Source of the DNA: Phaffia rhodozyma
Taxonomy: Eukaryota; Basidiomycota; Tremellomycetes; Cystofilobasidiales; Mrakiaceae
Reading direction: 5' to 3'
Assembly: GCA_014706385.1 (NCBI GenBank)
Contig: JACGZH010000007.1
Coordinates: 503,501-567,500 of the forward strand
DNA: 64,000 bases
Shown: positions 24,301 through 36,421 of the stretch, piece by piece
Layout of the letters: every line of letters starts with the position of its first letter
Position numbering within the stretch: the first letter of the stretch is position 1
Made by a program: the position numbers and the translations under genes
The notes under the pieces: generated by a model
What the model was told of the DNA's origin: nothing
The model's database searches: none
The model's input: the letters and a program-made list of their open reading frames with translations, nothing else

Positions 24301-27299
24301 GCTTAAGTAACAACAGGTTTCATTACGAGGTATGCATCTGGAACCCACCAAATAAAATATGAATTCAACAACCATATTTGAAATGCTATACGAACATGTA
24401 CTATGTCTTTGAAGGTATGTTGTCTATAAACAAAAGATAGGATCAATCTTTAAGCTCATATCGAAGTAGACACAACCTGATTATGATAAACAAAGTATTG
24501 AGGGTCGAACACATCTTTTTTTCTAGCTTTGTAGTTCGCCATTCTTCTTTTTGAACCATGTGCAGCAAAAGTTTGTGCTGCAATTTGCTTTCTATACGTC
24601 CATAAAGAGAATAGAAGGATATGTCAAGTCATCGATCTTGTGATATGTTATCCGTGCAAGTACGACCTGGCGATTCCCTATATGACACGATAATCGCATG
24701 AGATAGAGTATTGCCCAAGCTCAACATTTTATCATTATTACAAAGACTTCCTGTTGAAAACACCGGAAAATTGCACACATCACAAGTTACTTGATGATTT
24801 CTCTGTCAAAAATCCCATGATACACTCACTTGACTCAACGATAAACTTTTCAAATTTAAGCTTTAGCTTAAACTCGAAATCGAAGTAAAGGCGAAATCTG
24901 GGGGAAAAGATTCAGTTTCCAGACAATGATGTAGGGGTCGGATTGTTTGTTAGTATCTGAGTGAAAAGGACAGTCACATATTGTTAATCTTCTATCAAGG
25001 TATGTAAAATAATTCAATAGTCAAACTCAGTTTCAGTTGGAAAGGTGACATTTGCATATGCCAAAATAATGGCGAGATATCTGAGATCATGCGACAAGTG
25101 GGTGCCAAGCTTTCAGTTGTGGCAGATTGTTCGGTCGCGGTTGTTTTCAATCAAAGATAGAGGAGTCAAGCAATAAACAGCCGTTCCAATAGCTCCTAGT
25201 TCTACATAGCCATGTTTCCGTACTATATAGGCGCCCCAGCCGCAAACATAAGTTACAGCACTGCCAAGGTTATACCTTTATGAAAATGTCGTATGCACAA
25301 CTGTTGCAAGTGAGTGCTTTGCTAATTTTTTCCAAACGTTTGAAAGACGTGTCGATATCCACTTGAATTTATCAGTTTATGAGTTTGAACCTTACCCAGG
25401 CAATCAGGTGACGAGCTAAGCAGGTGCTTATTTGAGAATGGTAAGGCATATGAGTACAGTATCTTATTCCATAGGAAAATTAATTCATATCAGTTATAAT
25501 CTCTCGGCATACAAAACGATCATCGAAACATTCACCTAATGTCTCATGCCTCCACCTTGATTTCTGACACCATGTCTTTCGTATGTTGCGTGCTGGTTTG
25601 TGATCGCCTGAAACGTAGATCAATGCGACTTGATGATTTATTATGTCTCCTCATCTTCATCAGAGCTGGTAACGACGTCCTTCAGTATTGACTGCGTTCT
25701 ACGAGTATTGTTGTTACATCGATAAGCATATGACTTCAATTAAAGAATTTACTAGCTATCATCATTGCTTCACCACAAATGCTGATTAAATATTTCTCGC
25801 ATTCTAACTTTGATATCAAAATCTGAAACACGATTAGTCCAATGTAAAGAAAAGAAAATGGCTGAGCATGAGCTTTGAAGTTGTTTATTGAATCACTCTC
25901 ATTTACTTGCGGTCAGATGAGCTAGACAATGTAGTTTTTCAATGCTTGGCGTAGCTTGTGGGAATCTTTTGCATTGTCAATCGTCAAGTGGGCCAGCTTG
26001 AGTCACAATAACGGCCGACGTGTAGTTGTTGAGTGAACTTAAAGTAGAAAACACCTCAACGAGTTCTACTCATGATCACAGTGTTTTCACAAACTCGATC
26101 AGCCATTCACAGCTTAAGTCATTCAAGCCAAATTCGCACGTGTGAGAACGTTGGTGATCAACATATGGACTTCTTCATCTGTGGTAAGTAATATGCATGT
26201 ATGTTGTATTTGACAACTGAGATGTATGGCTATCTATTCGATCATGTATGTATTTATGCATCTGATAAAGTTCGTTCATCATGTATTAAAACCACTCCAG
26301 TTTGTCTCATTTTTCAATGTTCAAACGTAAGATGAGACAAACTACTTCTAGGCGCTAAAGTATGTTCAATTGAATCATTGTGTCTTGGCTTGAGTTGGAT
26401 TTGCTTTCTTAAAAATTTGAATAGTATCTCATCAATTGAACACGATCAGACGAAAAACATCTTCAGTTTTGATCGAATCTGGAACCACTCGTCAGCTGTG
26501 TTCAAAAACTTCAATTAGTGGCCCGTTACATATCTCACATATTTTCCAGTCTTTTCCTGCTCAAACATAAGCACACATGAAGAAATACGTCAATATTTAT
26601 CCTTGAAATAAATTCTAGATGTCCTATCACTTCCATGATGAAGAAAATCTCAAAATGTCTTCACCTTAAAATGCACAAAAAAATGACGACTTTCGGTGCG
26701 TTTCACCCGGCGAGGTGTGATGAAAGTTCGAATGCGGACAACGCCCAAGCTATCGACATATCACTGAACATGAATTGACTCAGACAAAAAAAAATTGAAG
26801 CTCAAGTGGTGTGTATGTAAGCTGTTGAAAGGAGAGACATGACGGATGTAGGAGGAATGATATTTCAAAGTCTTGAGAAGTATCTCTACTTGAGATACCC
26901 AGTATGGCACGCGTGTCAACATCATGAAGAAACGTCGGGTAGAATAAATTCCGAAATACCGATGAAGATACAAGCAAGAAAACGTAGTCAAGAAAATGAC
27001 ACTAAAAAGATGGAAAAATACACTGAAGAATCATGAAAGACGAAGAAGTGAATAAGATGCATGAGTACCGACCATAATGAAATAAGATGTGCGCTATAAT
27101 GTCGAGCAAGATGAATCAAAGCTGAGTGGAAGGTGTCAATTTTGTAAATCAATCCCACGCGGTCGTAAAAATCTCAAGAGCACTTGAGAGTATTGTTTCC
27201 ATGTGCTGGATCAAAATAAAACATCATTCTTAACTCAAGATGAGTTTATAGTTTTTGTTTCACTCAGACTGGTTTATTCTTTATTCCCCGATTGAATTA
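21350..27299. other. AT-rich stretch without genes
   Basis: Nearly 6 kb without a frame over about 90 codons and without recognisable protein similarity. The base composition is visibly richer in A and T than the flanking genes, with many short A and T runs. There is no tandem array and no recognised LTR. A small perfect inverted repeat (GTTTGTCTCAT … ATGAGACAAAC) lies at 26,300–26,342. This is a candidate for the unique core of a regional centromere, or otherwise decayed repeat DNA. Confidence 0.5.
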
Positions 27300-27456
27300 T
27301 TGAAATAGCTGATTTTCTCAAACAAATGTTAACACACAAAGTGAGAATAAGTTGATTGAGAGGATCAGAAAAGAGAAGGAAAAAGAAAAATAAACTGGGT
27401 ATGGTATATACGAGATCACCAAGATGGAAATGAGATGGGAACAAGATGGTCATAGA
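27300..27456 (-). repeat. diverged LTR family X fragment
   Basis: It shares the stretch CACACA..GTGAG, GAGAGAACCAGAAA-like and GTATATACGAGATCACCAAGATG with the copy at 16.6–16.9 kb, but with many differences. It ends where a family Z LTR starts at 27,457. Confidence 0.5.
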
Positions 27457-27656
27457 TGTTGGAATTATTCGTTCGAATTCAGTATGTTAGGTTTATTTCC
27501 TACAATCCTTCTGTTTCATCTTCGACTGATTCTATCTCAGTGGACATCTTGGCAGATATCTTCTTCCATCCTGGCTGTTTCTCTTAGTATCGTTTTAGTT
27601 TCTTTATTCTTATCTTTCTTCTCATCTAAGCATGTTGGGCTCCCTCACACATATGT
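27457..27656 (+). repeat. LTR family Z, 5′ part
   Basis: It begins TGTTGGAATTATTCGTTCG and matches 18,963–19,112 and the start of 19,536 onward without the family X insertion. It is cut off by a family Y LTR at 27,657. It therefore gives the empty-site sequence for the insertion at 19,117. Confidence 0.6.
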
Positions 27657-28178
27657 TGTTGGAATTACACAGCCTTGTGTAACGACACCGCATCCAGGTC
27701 ACGTCTCATGTGGCGGGCCTGGCCACACTGCCCGGCTCACTGCCCAACTCACTGCCTAGTCCGTCAAGTGACCATACTTTGCCGACCACATTTCTTTCTT
27801 TCCTGTTCATCGTCAAGTCCATGTGTTTTGCACAGCTTGCCGATGGTCCGTTTCTCACCGAATGTCGCCGTTCACATGATCGCTTTCGGCCGGAATAACT
27901 CCGCCCATCCTTCCCGGAGTGCACTCAGACCTGCACCATCATGACCGCACAGCTGTGCTCTATCGTCCCATATCGTTATCTCATATCCTGTGCTTTTTCG
28001 GCTTTCCTTCGCATTGACCCGGCTCCACCAGCCAGCTTGCTGTATATGACTCCTTCCTTCTTCCCATCTCCTTCTTGCACCTCAGTCGTCACCAGAACTA
28101 CAGTCTGGTATACTGAGTCATTCGTTCTGTATTTACTCTCGACAGAACTCTTAATCTTATTCCCTTCATCGCCTCCTC
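27657..28178 (+). repeat. LTR family Y
   Basis: It begins TGTTGGAATTACACAGCC and ends near CTCTTAATCTTATT. A second copy runs in the opposite direction at about 37,727–38,276 and differs mainly by the number of short CCGGCTCAC/CTGCCC units near the left end. It has a TATA-like sequence (TGTATATGACT, about 28,040) and a stem-loop CTCAGT…ACTGAG at 28,081–28,117. Confidence 0.65.
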
Positions 28179-31100
28179 CCACTCTGCTCGGAAAGGTCCG
28201 CTCATTGCGGCTGTGTATGTCTTTGGTGGTGAGGATGGAGGGGTTCTGGATCCGATGTCGATCAGGATGTTTGCCTGATGACTTCCCAGCCGGAACGGAG
28301 TGGTGGTCTGTCCTGTTGGGCGCAATGCTCCCACTGGAGTGGGCGAGTCTAGCAAGAAGTCACGTACGTTTCTCTCATCTTCTACTTCTTCTGCGTCGTC
28401 TGCTTCTTCTGCGTCTTCTGCTTCTGCTTGTTGTCCATCAACGGGACTGATCCTTCTGCTTTTGTTCCTTCCAACTCTAGTTCTTCCATCAGTCTCACTC
28501 TCACTGTCGTCATCCACAATCTCGTCATCCGACATCACATACTGATGTTTGATCGGCGGAACCAGCTCTGGTGTTCTTGGTCTGGGTTCGACTTGGATCT
28601 CAAATGATTCGTCTGCATCCTGCGTATTTCCATCAGCTATTACTGATTGTCTATCATCCGTAAGTGTGGTTCCTTCTATTTCTCCTATTTCTCCTATTTC
28701 TCCTATTTCTCTTATTCCTTCTCCATCATTTCCTTCCGACCGCCTGTTTTTCTTGTTGTTCCGTCTTTTCTGCTTCAGCTGACCACACTCGATCATCTCG
28801 TTCTTCTTGCGCATCGTCCAGCTCTCGTCAAACACGACGTTTCTCGAGAAGATCTCCTGGTTCATGTTGCTTTTGTCGATCAACCGGTACGCTTTCTTTC
28901 CGAACTTGTCTTCGGCCGAGCACATAAACCAGCATGGGATCGATTTTGACTGATGTTTCTTGTGTTTTGGGTTATGCGCATAAGCCGTGCAGCCAAACAC
29001 CCTCAGACGTTCGTATGAGGGCGGGACGCCGTGCCAGTGCTCATACCGAGACTTTCCCGTCGTCTTCCGGATCGTTCTGGCCAGAATGTATGTTGCGTAG
29101 TTGAGCGCTTTTGCCCAGAACTCCGCTGGCAGACCAGACTCGAGCAGCAGGGCGGTCACCTTTTCTTCGATCGTCCGGTTCGCCCGTTCGGCCTTTCCGT
29201 TTTGTTCGGGCGTGTCCGCGATCGTCGTTTCTTGTTTGATGTCAAGCGAGGTGAGCCATGCGATAAAGTCTTTCGACATGTACTCTCCGCCGTTGTCGCT
29301 TCTGATGGTGACCAGTTTGTGTGTTGTTTCTCGTTCGACCTGGACGATCCACGCCTTCAGTGTGCTTGCAGTCTCACTTTTCGCCTTGATCGGCCAGGAC
29401 CAGTGGTAGTCTGTGTATTCGTCGATCACGGTGAGCATGTATCGTGCTCCGCCGGCAGACTCGACTGGCATCGGTCCCTGGATATCGGTATGGATGAGCT
29501 GAAGGGGTCGATCGATGATGGTCTGTGACGTCGGAAACGGAGTCTTGTGCTGTCGACACTCGACACAGGGTGTGCACATTCCTCTTGCAAAGTATGTGTC
29601 AATGTCTCGCTTGCTTATGTTCTTGCTGAGTGCTTGGGAATAAGACAAAATGTCATACATAGCTGATCTAGAAGGGTGACCCATCCTTCTGTGAAGCAGA
29701 TCGATCTCGATCTCCTTTGGCGAAACAGTCACCGAGGCAGCCATGTTCGGAACAAGCACGTCCACATCGAGCGCCCACAGGTTGCGCGCATAGGCCGAAG
29801 CAGTCAGGATGATGTCTCGGCCTCGTGTGATGGTGAAGATGCTGCGATCACCGGAGAACGACACGCCTTCGACCTGGCAGATCTGGCCGAGGGAGACAAG
29901 GATGTTGGAAGACATGTCGGGCGCATGGAGCACATCGGTGAGTGTGATCGTCTGTTCTTTACCGCCGGTAGCTGGCTTGCTGAGCAGCCGGATCCTGCCT
30001 TTTCCGATCACTTTGACAGGCGCCCCGTTTGCGACATAGATGCTATCGGTGTAATCCTCGTATGACCAGAACATCGACCGGTCGCTCACACAGGTCTGTG
30101 TGCAGCCCGAGTCGAGAAGGAAAGTCGGTCTGGCCTGGGAAAGCAGGGGAGTGACAGAAAAGATGCAGTCGGAAAAGGACGGATCGTGAGTCGATCTGAC
30201 GATCACAGCGTTGGACTGCTGGATATGTTGCTGCATATGTTGCTGACTCTGCTGTTGTTTGAGCGTTTGACAGTCGTCTGTGTTGTGTGTGCTTGACTTG
30301 TGATAGTCACAGTATCTCCTTCCTCTTGCCCGTCCGCCGTTCGGTCGATCGTTTCCTTGGTTCCCTTGGTTCTGTCTGTTCTGCATCCTTTCTGGGCAGC
30401 TGGAGGCAATGTGACCAGGCTGCTGACACTGGTGGCAGATCGGCCGAGTGGTCGAGATCGCAGCCAGCGCTCTCTGGTCGCTGTAGCCGTTGCCAAGTGT
30501 ATTCTCGTGGGAAGTGATCGACAGCGCCTGGACATGTTTGCTGATGGAGCTGACGACATAGTCCAGCGTCAACGGTCTGTCCCTTCCGAGTTCATCTTTG
30601 CCGACCTGGCCGAGGATGTTGCTGACGATGTTCTGTGCGTTTTGTGTGCTAGGTAGTGCCTGGAGAAGCATGAAGCCGCCGATCTGGTCAAACTGCTTGA
30701 GCTCGCCACCGATCCTTCTGATGTCGCTGACGATCTTGACAAACACGTCAAGCTGGGGCTGGATATCCTTCGTGACATCGATCCGAGTGACCATCAGCTT
30801 CTGGAACAGCTTGAGCTCGCCGCCGGGTCCTTCGAGCAAGTGGACCGAGCGAAGGGCGCGCAACCGGTCGAACGACGTCGTGTACTGGGTCACTCGGGTC
30901 ACTTCCGAATCTTCCAGCTTGGATGTGAGCATATTTCTTGCAGACGAGTCGTCTTTTTCCCACGCCTTCTGAGCAAGCGGATAGTCGTCCGTCGGCCGTG
31001 TTCGTTCGCCAGAGATGATGTCCCAGATGTTCATCTCGGTGAGCGCAGACTCGAGTCTGTTCTCCCAGATGACATAGTTTGTAGCTGGGTTGTTCGGAGA

Positions 31101-31211
31101 CGACAGCCGATCGAACTGGCCGATGGACGGATCGGCCAGCCGGGTGAACAGCGGGACGTCAGAGGGGACAGGAACGATGATGGCAGGGGCTTTGGTCTCG
31201 ATGTTTGCCAT
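28179..31211 (-). mobile_element. Ty1/copia gag–protease–integrase polyprotein, truncated before reverse transcriptase
   Basis: One long frame from ATG 31211 encodes about 1,010 residues of element. Order: gag; zinc knuckle CHQCQQPGHIASSCP; protease FLLDSGCTQTCVSD; pre-integrase LLHRRMGH; zinc-binding CTPCVECRQHK; integrase core with acidic residues in HTDIQGP, RSDNGGEY and PEQNGKAERANRTIEE; then an acidic Glu/Asp/Ser-rich linker containing an EIG repeat. It ends with TYTAAMSGPFRAEWEEAM, the very beginning of the reverse transcriptase domain, and then runs into a family Y LTR in the opposite orientation. Reverse transcriptase and RNase H are absent, so it cannot move on its own. The open frame suggests a fairly recent truncation. 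Confidence 0.92.
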
Positions 31212-31265
31212 GTTTGTTAGCTATATTGATGAAGTCCTCAGACTCTTAATCTCTAAAGAGATTCA

Positions 31266-31693
31266 CGGTTTGTTCTGCAAGAAAGAATAAATATATTCTA
31301 ACTCAGCACACAAACAGTCTTTGTGTATACTAATCATGATATAAAATAACAAACCTGCAAGATAGAACAAATACATTCTAACTCCAGAACACAAGTAAGC
31401 TATCGATGAACACGATACAAAACAAGAGAGAAAGAAAACAGAAAAATAGATATGGACCAACCTCAGCACACAAACAGTCTTTGTGAATACTGAGGAAGGG
31501 AAAAAGAAAAAGAAAAAGAAAGGAAACGAAAGTGTCGATCGCAGATATATGTGAGAGAACACAACGTGCCCAAATGAGAAGAAAGATAAAAAAACAAGCT
31601 AAAAAAGCACTGAGAGAAACAGCCACGATGGAAGAAGATAGCTGCCAAGACGTTGACTGAGACAGCATCAGTCGAGGGTGAAAGAGGGCACAT
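31266..31693 (-). repeat. LTR family Z upstream of the copia gag start
   Basis: Read on the minus strand it matches the right part of the family Z LTR at 19,536–19,870, including the stem-loop (31,461–31,495) and GTGTTCATCGATAGCTTACT. It is the 5′ LTR of the copia element at 28,179–31,211. Its outer end lacks the TGTTGGAAT start, so it is truncated near 31,690. Confidence 0.65.
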
Positions 31694-34600
31694 TTATGTG
31701 ATTACCATCAATAAAGTCAGGCGCCAGAGGTACTCAGGTTTGTCATCGTTTGTGTTCAGCTTCTGTTTACAGCAGCAATAAGGAATGAATGTCTTATCGC
31801 ATATACTGATATCAGCATGACTGAATAGCGTGCGCTGGGTTTTTCTAAAAATGTGTTGGCGCACGAGAAGTTCGTGATCATCAGGTTTCGATCTCCTTCC
31901 AATTGATTAGTTTTATAAGTTTCTCCAAATTTTACTTTGCAAGCTGTTTGCACGTATCAGCATAAAGAACAAAAAGTTTGTTTATACATTGGCTGTTGCT
32001 CATATCACGGTAGGACTATGGCGTTTTCAAGAAACATTCATCGAAATCACACAGCTTGTTGAATCACGAACAAAGCCCATATGAAAATTGCACTGCTTTA
32101 CATTAACGCAGTCATTATCGCCTTTGACTCTTAAAATCGCACGATGGCAGCCTGTGACAATTCATCTGCGAAAACGCTATACGTATCAAACAAATTATAC
32201 TACGTCGTAATGAAGATTGACTCCATCACTAAGGGCTCACTCTGTATACGACTAAACAATTGTATGTACGTGCGAAGATTAGTATGTAGGAGAGACAACG
32301 GCAGTGTACCATCAAAGGACTTCAGAACAATTCAGCAACGAAGATAGTTTGAATGCAGTGAACTGAGGTTTACAAGCCCTGCAAATGAAACCAGCTCAAT
32401 TTTGTTTATCGTTGTTGGCTGGTTGAGCGAACATAACAATCTAGCCCAGATCTTATCAATCTGTCAAATGATGGTGTCTACTCCGAGCATACTCAGTTAC
32501 TGAAAGTGTAGATAAAACTGAATTCAACCTTGAATGCGCCACATTTGCGTCCACCTCATGTTCAGTCAGTAGACTAATTTGAAGTGTGCAATAGGGGAAA
32601 GGAAATTGTCAACGACAAGTTTGTGATGTTGTTTTACATCAACTTGCCGTATAAAAAAGGCACTACAACTAGAACAGCACTGTGACTACATACGCACATA
32701 TCGCTATCATGCAATTGAAATCATCAATTCGTTGAGCTGATACTGTCGTTAAAAATAGAATAAATTACGTTATGCGCGACAGCAAAGTCAAGGCACAGAT
32801 GGTTTTCACACCGCAAATCATGTTCTACGTCTATCCGGCGGTGACAATCATGAATTGACATAATCGTATGCTATCAACCTGTTAGGCATCTGACCGACTT
32901 GTCGCATGACTTTCATCTCTACATTCTCGATGTCACATTAAATACCAATATGCTCAACAGACTTCATGCAGATCTGCGTCAACGTACATAGCTTGTTTTG
33001 CTTCAGATCGAGGTCAGTGACCATACACTTCTTGCCGACGGCCCAGTCGACTCTGTTGCTGTTGCGACAGCATCGGCCCATACGCATCGACGTGACAGAG
33101 TGTTGGGCGGCAATTATGGCTCGATGGCGGGTGCGGTGATGTGTACTGATTGTTGCAAGCACGCCCAAGAAAAGATTCTGGAGTTGTCTTCGTACTGACT
33201 ACCCATGTCGATGTTTCGCATGTTGGGCGCTGGACACAGGAGGCTGATGCATCTGTGAGAGATCGTTGCAAGCTGGTCTGGATGTCCCCTTCCTCCTCTC
33301 AATGCCGTGCGCAGTGGAGTTCGCTCTCATCCTCCTACTTAGCAGACCGCATCGTACACTCGCGTTCATATTTCTTTGTCTGACGTTGTTCACTTATTTC
33401 CTCCTGGCTTATGCTCATCAGATCGACGATGTTCTGCAGCACAATTGCACATGCACATCACGTAATGGCGGGTACCGAGAGCCGTAAATGGCATGTCTCA
33501 TGCTATCGACATCAATGTCGTATGCAAAAGCGTGGCGACTCATGCTTAGCGCTCTGATACGTGACTGTGTTGGTCCTTCACAAAGTAGTAGCATGCTACT
33601 CATCAGGGTCGTAGTTATGCACGCTCAGAGCATGCTCATCGCGACAGATTACAAGCTGTGCCACGCTGCGACTGGCATCAGGCTTGTAGTCGGTGAGGGC
33701 GTAAAGCTGAATGTAGATATCCGATGAGGCTTCTTGCCTGTGTCTGTCGTTCGTCCCCGTCGTGTGCAGATTTCTCCAGCTCAGATCGTCAGAGCTTGCT
33801 AAAGGCAAGAATTGCGCGTGTCGCACGGCAACATGACAGCGTTCACTGAGCTTCGCAAGTGCATTGACACTGAGGGCACGTGGTCCTTGTCTAAACGAGC
33901 CTTCGTGCCGGGCATGTACACAATGGTGTTTGGGATCAGCGTTGACGCACATATCGTGAGACCAGCTTGTTGCTCGAGGTCCTTCGAGTGATTCTCATAC
34001 ACGCTGATGGCGCAAAAGCCACTTTGCAGCAGCTGAGAAAACGTGTGACAGACCATCGCACTGAGACCGGCAAGCATTCACAAGAATGCAACCACAGCCG
34101 ACGCCTGAACAACGCACCTACTGGCATCCCACCGTCATATTCCATGCGCACAACGGCATGCATAAAGCGTGTCCATCAACAACAGATGTGGCGCGTTATA
34201 CCTGTCGGCAGCTACCTCACGGCAGCTACTTCACGGTAACTACCTGACGTTGCTTCACACTTTTCCAGTGATCTCTGGCTGTGGACCAGCTGACGCATAT
34301 GATGCACACGCCGCTCCAGCTGGTGTATATATCACAACGTATGATGAAGGCAAAGTGAGCGGATAGTCGTGACGGCGGTTAGAGCAGTCGTAGTCGTCGC
34401 CGTCAGCAGCATGTCTGAACATGAAGAATGGGTCATTCAAGCCAGTTGCTGATATCTTGTCTATCAATCACACACTGAAAGCCTGGATGGCTCGAAAGTT
34501 TTCAGCCTTTACTGTACATCTCGTCCATCAGACTCGTACGTCTGATGGTTGCTGACAGCAGTTGGTACTGGGTCAGTCCATCTGTTTGCCACAAGAGCGC

Positions 34601-35879
34601 TTTTTTAGAATCGCAGCTGAGTTATGCGATCTGGCTGATCGTCGGGGTCTCAATTCTCACTGAAATAGAGTCAGTACTTGTGATGCGTGTTGACTTCATT
34701 ATAAGAGTGGCTGTTGTAAGGATAAATATGTGTACCTGCAGCCCACTAACAACATGACAATGGGAACATCATGGTGCACGGTCGGCCTATCAACCAAGAA
34801 AGAATAACATCATCGCTTATGGGCATCATTTGTCGCGATTGCTGTATTTTTCTACAGAGCAAGCTTGTGATGTGGATGGTCCATGGCTAGGCTTGACAGA
34901 CTTCTATTCACCAGCAGGTAGTAGAGCTTGTATAGTCATCTCGGATGCATAACTAACATGAAACGGATGAAAGTGCATATACGATTTTTCTGTCATACTC
35001 GTGTGGAAGACTAATCAATGCATCAAACTATGGTCAGCGGTGATTTGTACTGTTCGTTTGGCGCCCAAACATGATCATGCCCGGCTACCGTTCTAATCTC
35101 ATTCAGGCTCAAGGCCCAGCCAGATCCGGTTTGTGTGTCTCTTCCGTTTGTGCATCAGAGAAATGTATCGATCTGTTGGGCATTTGTTTCTTCTACGAAG
35201 AAAGACAAATTGGATGTACTGGCTCGAAAGATCTTTCTTTTCATTGTTCACTGCAGATTGAGGTACTTCCGACCATCCTCATTACAATACGAAAAGCGAA
35301 ATGAAATACAACTTTGCGCAGATGGTGATACTTACGACGTTAACCCGGTATATGACATACCGACAATTACAGTTCAACGCCTTGATTGCACAATGGACAT
35401 AGTGAGCGGTAGCTTGTCAGTGTGCAAGGTCGTTTGCGCTGCTTCCGTGCCTTTTCCCAATGAGTTGGATGTTGAACAGATCAGTGGTGACACATGTCCT
35501 GCAATGCTATGACTTACTCGGCCGCCAGTGTAAGATCATCATCGATTGCCGGTAACTACTCCACAAAATGAGCATAGAGGAGCGACTTGAGCACATATTC
35601 TTGCTACTGTGACAAAGGCCACAGAAACGTTTTCATGATGTTCGCAAGATGAACCAACCTGTGTGTGCGATGTGACTGCGATGGCAATGGCTACCTGCAT
35701 TTGGCAACCCAGCATCGCCGGCAACGTGCAACAAACATTCTTAGCCAATTATTATCATAATTGGCGGAGTGTTCGATGTCAAAAATGGATGTACAAGAGT
35801 CTAAAAAAGAACATGTTGCAGGCAACGAGTAGATTAACAGCAAACACGGTTTCATGTTGCTGTGGAATAGAATAGAAAA
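31694..35879. other. gene-free stretch inside the repeat-rich region
   Basis: About 4.2 kb without a recognisable protein. From about 33.0 to 34.5 kb many short frames overlap on both strands and the composition is more balanced than in the AT-rich part at 21.4–27.3 kb, but none resembles a family or has splice-linked partners. A short tandem repeat of about 14 bp (CGGCAGCTACCTCA type, three units) is at 34,205–34,249. Otherwise nothing is recognised. Confidence 0.45.
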
Positions 35880-36130
35880 ACAATTCTTGACTTAGCACCA
35901 ACGAAACAGTTATCGCAAATGCTAAGGAAGGAGAAACAGAAAACAGGAAAGACAAAGCAAAAAAGAAAAAGAGGAGGACGGAAAAGAAGAGAAGTACGCC
36001 AGCTGACAGAGTGCGCTAGCTAAGGCTTAGATACATAAATGATAAGCAGAAACGAATGCACCAGATCCAAGTCTTCTCAACAACTCAAGTACTCTCAACA
36101 CTCCGACTCATTGTTCCTGCTTATGAAACA
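35880..36130 (-). repeat. LTR fragment (family W), likely 3′ LTR of the internally deleted copia element
   Basis: On the minus strand it contains the 29-bp block (35,998–36,026), a pyrimidine-rich tract and a stem-loop at 35,891–35,926 whose stem reads CTTAGCA/TGCTAAG. The matching LTR at 37.5–37.73 kb has CTCAGCA/TGCTGAG. The two copies flank the reverse transcriptase fragment in the same orientation. Confidence 0.55.
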
Positions 36131-36388
36131 TGATGAATGACGGTTGGGATGATGAAAGCAAAGGTGAAAGATGCGGTAGCACGAAAGAAATGCGCGGAAA
36201 AAGATGAAGAGTGCAAAATCGAGAAAAAGGAGAAAATCAGGAAAATGAAGAAAATGAAGAAAACCAAGGTAGAAAACTCGACGCGACTCAAGACACAACG
36301 GGAAACGCTCTTGTTCACCTCGTGCCTTGCAACTGCATTCTCTTCTCCCGGCCACTACCATCACCTCTTTACTTCTCTCGACAGTTGA

Positions 36389-36420
36389 CCCATCCATCCA
36401 TCCATCCATCCATCCATCCG
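36389..36420 (+). repeat. CCAT microsatellite
   Basis: About seven consecutive CCAT units lie immediately downstream of the copia RNase H stop codon region on the element's minus strand. It is a simple sequence tract with no other signal. Confidence 0.9.
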
Positions 36421-36421
36421 T

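Noticed and set aside
27424..28450. Open frames on the + strand over the LTRs and the copia 3′ end
   Set aside because: They cross LTR boundaries and lie antisense to the copia polyprotein. They are low-complexity Ser/Leu/Pro products of pyrimidine-rich sequence.
28676..28720. Tandem TTCTCCTAT repeats considered as a minisatellite
   Set aside because: They lie in frame within the copia polyprotein and encode its EIG repeat, so they are part of the element's coding sequence.
28300..31290. Series of + strand frames of 60–165 codons
   Set aside because: All lie opposite the intact copia gag–integrase frame and have no independent similarity.
33014..34239. Several overlapping 60–120-codon frames on both strands
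   Set aside because: No family resemblance, no splice-linked neighbours and both strands equally open. They are treated as chance frames in non-coding DNA.
36389..36420. CCAT repeat considered as a telomeric or CRISPR-like repeat
   Set aside because: It is a plain tetranucleotide microsatellite. There are no spacers and the unit is not telomere-like.
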